DNA from: Penicillium oxalicum
Taxonomy: Eukaryota > Ascomycota > Eurotiomycetes > Eurotiales > Aspergillaceae
Assembly (NCBI RefSeq): GCF_001723175.1
Contig: NC_064654.1
Span: 2,914,001 to 2,978,000, forward strand
Length of the DNA stretch: 64,000 bases
Direction of reading: 5' to 3'
Positions 61,084 through 64,000 of the stretch are shown in pieces (positions within the stretch are counted from its first letter, which is position 1; each line of letters begins with the position of its first letter). The notes below the pieces were generated by a model, which was not told the origin of the DNA, made no database searches, and was given only the letters and a program-made list of their open reading frames with translations. Position numbers and translations under genes: made by a program.

Positions 61084-61957
61084 ATGAACTCCTTCCGCTT
61101 CGCCCGCTCTGCCCTGAGGGCTCGTCCTTCCCTCTTCAGCGCTCCTGTTCAGCGCCGCGGATATGCTGAGGCCGTCAATGACAAGATCAAGCTGTCCCTG
61201 ACTCTCCCTCACCAGGTGTGTCCGAATCGATCCTCCGAACCAGCATTCTGCTCGCTGGGAGAACATATCAACTAATAAGTCTGCTTTCTAATAGACCATC
61301 TACCGCTCCACTGGCGTGTGCGTTTCCTATTCCACCGTGCCCGACCTTGTCGCATTCTAGAAATTTCACTGACAAAGTACGCGCGACTGCAGTACCCAGG
61401 TCAACATCCCCGCTGCCTCCGGTGATATGGGTGTCCTCGCCAACCACGTTCCTTCCATCGAGCAGCTGAAGCCCGGTCTCGTTGAGATTGTCGAGGAGGG
61501 TGGTGCCACCAAGCAGTACTTCCGTACGGTCAACCTCCTTGTCCGCCGATTGAATAAAGATCGCAAACATCTGTTTAGAATATCGCAGCTAACTTTCGAT
61601 CATGGCAACAGTGTCTGGCGGCTTCGCCGTCGTTCAGCCCGACTCTCAGCTGAGCATCAACGCCGTTGAGGGCTACCCTCTGGAGGAGTTCAGCGCCGAG
61701 GTACGTTTCGAGCCATTTTCTACACCAACGTTATCTCACTTGATGTTTCTCTAATTCTTCCGATCTTCCGATATAGGCCATCCGTGCCCAAATTGCCGAG
61801 GCCCAGAAGATCGCTGGTGGCAACGGTAGCGAGCAGGACATTGCTGAGGCTAAGATCGAGCTTGAGGTATGATTGTATTGGACGCGAATCTGATGAAGTA
61901 CTGCCCGCTAACTTCCCCTCGCAGGTTTTGGAGACTCTGCAGGCCCATGTCAAATAG
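61084..61957 (+). CDS. atp16: Mitochondrial ATP synthase delta subunit (F1 central stalk)
   Basis: This subunit (equivalent to bacterial epsilon) sits at the foot of the F1 rotor stalk with gamma. Exons are 61084..61215, 61295..61315, 61400..61523, 61612..61700, 61777..61866 and 61925..61957, giving 162 residues. A presequence rich in Arg, Ser and Phe (MNSFRFARSALRARPSLFS) ends near QRRGYAEA. The mature part has VNIPAASGDMGVLANHVPSI, LKPGLVEIVEEGG, a splice-built FLSGGFAVVQP, and a helical C-terminus ending in LQAHVK. Exon 2 is a 21-bp micro-exon. Its junction to exon 3 is the only doubtful one. I used the second of two AGs (at 61398-61399) because it keeps phase, giving STGVNIPA, whereas relatives tend to have a longer ...VTQVNIPA. 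A different donor could restore those residues. Confidence 0.9.
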
Positions 61958-62080
61958 ATGTATATAACCCTTTGAGCGCTTTTACGCTACTTTGAAAGTG
62001 TAGAACTACAGCAATTTTGTTCTCTCGAACGCTCTTCCCTTCTGTTGTCTCTGACCTAGACTGAACATGTGACACATGTG

Positions 62081-63571
62081 ATGAGCGCGACTGCCAAGTT
62101 GGGAAGTGGTCAGATCGACCTCCTCACCGACAAGTCAACCCCTCCCTTTACTCTCTTCAATCAAAACGATGAATTAATTACACCCAGGAAATCTTCTTCT
62201 CGCGTGACAGTCAAGATGAAATCAATGAGGACCCCTTTGGGGAGCATTGATACTCGCCTGGAAATGCAAGGTGCTGAAATTGAGCCTTTCTGCTCGAGCT
62301 CCCCCTCTCTCGCACTCGAAAATCAACTGCTTAGCGGCGGAGAGTCGCCAGTGAGCGCCAGAAACACCGAGCAAAAAGCGAGCCATCGAGTTCAGTTCGC
62401 CCTTGATGATTTCTCGAATTTGACTCTCAATGCAAACGGAGACGACTCCTTCCCTCGAATTGACTGGGACGTTGCGATGGACAGCTTCTATCCCCTCGAT
62501 AGCTACAACGGACCAAGGAGCCCTCGCAATACCCCGGCTTCTCTCAGCCATGTTGGAAGTTGCGAAGACCCAGATGAATTCACTGAGATACCCCAAAGGC
62601 GCACAACTTCAGCGCCGCAATTGGCTTCGGCAAGCCAGTGGTTTGACGGGCAGTCAGAGCGCAACTTGCCCTACCTTCCCAGCTCCAAGGATATTTTTAC
62701 CAGACCACACACACGTCAATTCTCGGCTGACGACGAAGCCAGCTCCTTTTCAAGTGTCGTGCATTCGCCTGATGTTTCTCGAGATGCGAGCATGGATGCT
62801 GGGCCTGGAAACCGAGAACCCCTTAGGCACCTCCAATGCTCACGAGATCTGGCGCCGCATTCGCTGCATTCTACCGTACGGGAACTCCGTGGAGGACATC
62901 TGCTTTCGAGAGCTGCAAGAAAAGTCAACCATATTGCTCGGCAGCCTCCGCGAAGACAGGCCAAGAAATGGAAAGGATCAAGCTATGCGTCCACTCGAAG
63001 AGTCACACCACATCTCGGCTTGCCACATGCCTCGAATTCTTTGTTCAAGGGGATTCATTCTCCTCTTTTGCATCCACCCACTTCACAGAGATTGTCAGCA
63101 GACGTCGATATCGACAACCGCCCATTCTCAGATCTTCAACAAGAATTAGTCTCGGGTCTGGGAAGTGCTTCACCAGGATGCACCGAGAACACCGTGGCGG
63201 GCCCGTCGAATAGCCCACTGTCTGATGTTGTGCGCGTTTCATTCACAATTCACTTTATCTGGCGGTCTGGATCATTCATGGCTCAATTCCAGGCCGCAAA
63301 AACGATTCGCGAAGTGATGGCTGCCGCTTCCACTCTGTCCGGCAAGTCAGGGCCATTGGAAGAAGAGCCCCGTCATGCTTCGAATCTTGTCTTCACCTAC
63401 CGCTTTGTGACCTTACCTGGCTTGATAATACGTGCCTTTGCTGCTCTGCGTTCCATGTTGGGCACCATGAAGAGCTTCCGCGTTGTCGCGATAGTTGTTG
63501 CCATTTTCCGGACGGCCTGGTCACTTTTTCGAAATGTGGTTGAAGCCCTTGTGGACGGACTTTCCCGATGA
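62081..63571 (+). CDS. Hypothetical protein; exon structure unresolved
   Basis: One frame is open for 496 codons from the first ATG at 62081. I do not recognise a family. The first 220 residues are polar and Ser/Pro-rich and look coding (DSFPRIDWDVAMDSFYPLDS). The last 70 residues are hydrophobic and basic, ending in one or two possible membrane helices (LRSMLGTMKSFRVVAIVVAI). In the middle other frames look more protein-like: frame 3 at about 62830-62980 (IWRRIRCILPYGNSVEDICF) and frame 2 at about 63010-63130. A 73-bp intron 62754..62826 would move frame 1 into frame 3 in phase and give a 331-residue protein ending at 63149, but its donor (GTGTCG) is weak. The gap to the atp16 stop is only 123 bp, short for a 3' UTR plus a promoter. 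Introns, a frameshift error or a decayed gene are all possible. Confidence 0.45.
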   Translation: MSATAKLGSGQIDLLTDKSTPPFTLFNQNDELITPRKSSSRVTVKMKSMRTPLGSIDTRLEMQGAEIEPFCSSSPSLALENQLLSGGESPVSARNTEQKASHRVQFALDDFSNLTLNANGDDSFPRIDWDVAMDSFYPLDSYNGPRSPRNTPASLSHVGSCEDPDEFTEIPQRRTTSAPQLASASQWFDGQSERNLPYLPSSKDIFTRPHTRQFSADDEASSFSSVVHSPDVSRDASMDAGPGNREPLRHLQCSRDLAPHSLHSTVRELRGGHLLSRAARKVNHIARQPPRRQAKKWKGSSYASTRRVTPHLGLPHASNSLFKGIHSPLLHPPTSQRLSADVDIDNRPFSDLQQELVSGLGSASPGCTENTVAGPSNSPLSDVVRVSFTIHFIWRSGSFMAQFQAAKTIREVMAAASTLSGKSGPLEEEPRHASNLVFTYRFVTLPGLIIRAFAALRSMLGTMKSFRVVAIVVAIFRTAWSLFRNVVEALVDGLSR

Positions 63572-64000
63572 CAAGCGAGAGCACTGCTTGAAGGGTTCCC
63601 GCCATTCATTCATGAACCTTCCCACGTTGCTGGAGCTAAAGTCTTAACTGGGAGACGCTTGCCGTGGTTGGTTGACTGTCACTGTCAACATCGCAGTACT
63701 TTCCCCCCCTCCCGCCATCATTTCCATTCATAACAATTACGCCAAGCATGGCACTTAAACTCTGTCGTTAGGCTGTGCGCTGGTCTGGATCATTCTTAGT
63801 TTTCCTTGGGTGGAGTCAAAAGGACGCGCACTCGGTTCGTCATGTTTACATGCGGGTACGTCCTGGTTATAAGTCTATTTTGGCTATTCACCCGTCACAA
63901 AATGACATTTCTTCCCTCGGAAACATCCGCAGTAGCACCCAAATTTGACCGCAAATAGTAGTTGGGTGGTGCAAGGTTAGGCTTGTGGTGTTCATACTCC
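63572..64000. other. Right-edge intergenic sequence
   Basis: About 430 bp to the window end with no recognised gene. A short C run occurs near 63703. It should hold the 3' UTR of the preceding gene. Confidence 0.4.

Noticed and set aside
34323..63798. A shared 16-mer (GGTCTGGATCATTCTT) at about 34324 and 63783
   Set aside because: One repeated 16-mer is about what chance predicts for 64 kb and the flanks do not match.

Overview
The window looks like a chromosome segment of a filamentous ascomycete of the Aspergillus/Penicillium type (Eurotiales). Almost every gene is split by short GT-AG introns (about 50-115 bp), the proteins are eukaryotic, and two are hallmark genes of this group: the pH-signalling calpain palB and the conidiation MYB regulator flbD. 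No operons, bacterial genes, rRNA or convincing tRNA genes were seen.

Layout. 0-17 kb is gene-dense: the start of vta1 (-), palB (-), a peroxisomal adenine-nucleotide carrier (+), the endonuclease lcl3 (+), mitochondrial GTP:AMP kinase adk2 (-), DNA primase large subunit pri2 (+), COPII coat sec23 (+) and ribosomal rpl12 (+). 17-24 kb holds no supportable gene. 24.1-29.3 kb is one large gene for a TPR-containing O-GlcNAc-transferase-like protein. 29.3-51.9 kb is very gene-poor, with flbD (38.6-39.6 kb) as its only certain gene; its proximal part is rich in long G and C homopolymers. 52-64 kb is dense again: an intracellular GH31 alpha-xylosidase (-), an NCBP3-like RNA-binding protein (+), a LisH/WD-repeat protein (+), rpl29 (-), ATP synthase delta subunit atp16 (+) and a poorly resolved hypothetical gene (+).

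How the genes relate. Most are unlinked housekeeping genes. Two links are visible. vta1 (Vps4 activator) and palB (calpain that docks on ESCRT-III through its MIT domain) are adjacent on one strand. A CACGTG(A) element occurs upstream of pri2, rpl12, rpl29 and atp16, and pri2 also carries an ACGCGT S-phase-type element.

Points of most interest: an apparent one-base deletion in sec23 at a conserved place; a 56-C run inside the transferase gene's last intron and several 14-15 bp G runs nearby; an eightfold repeated acidic-Leu-Phe motif in the NCBP3-like protein; two uORFs overlapping as TAATG ahead of the transferase gene; and flbD's isolation in a gene desert. I did not find a clearly new multi-gene system. 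Exon coordinates were derived by hand from splice consensus, reading phase and family conservation.
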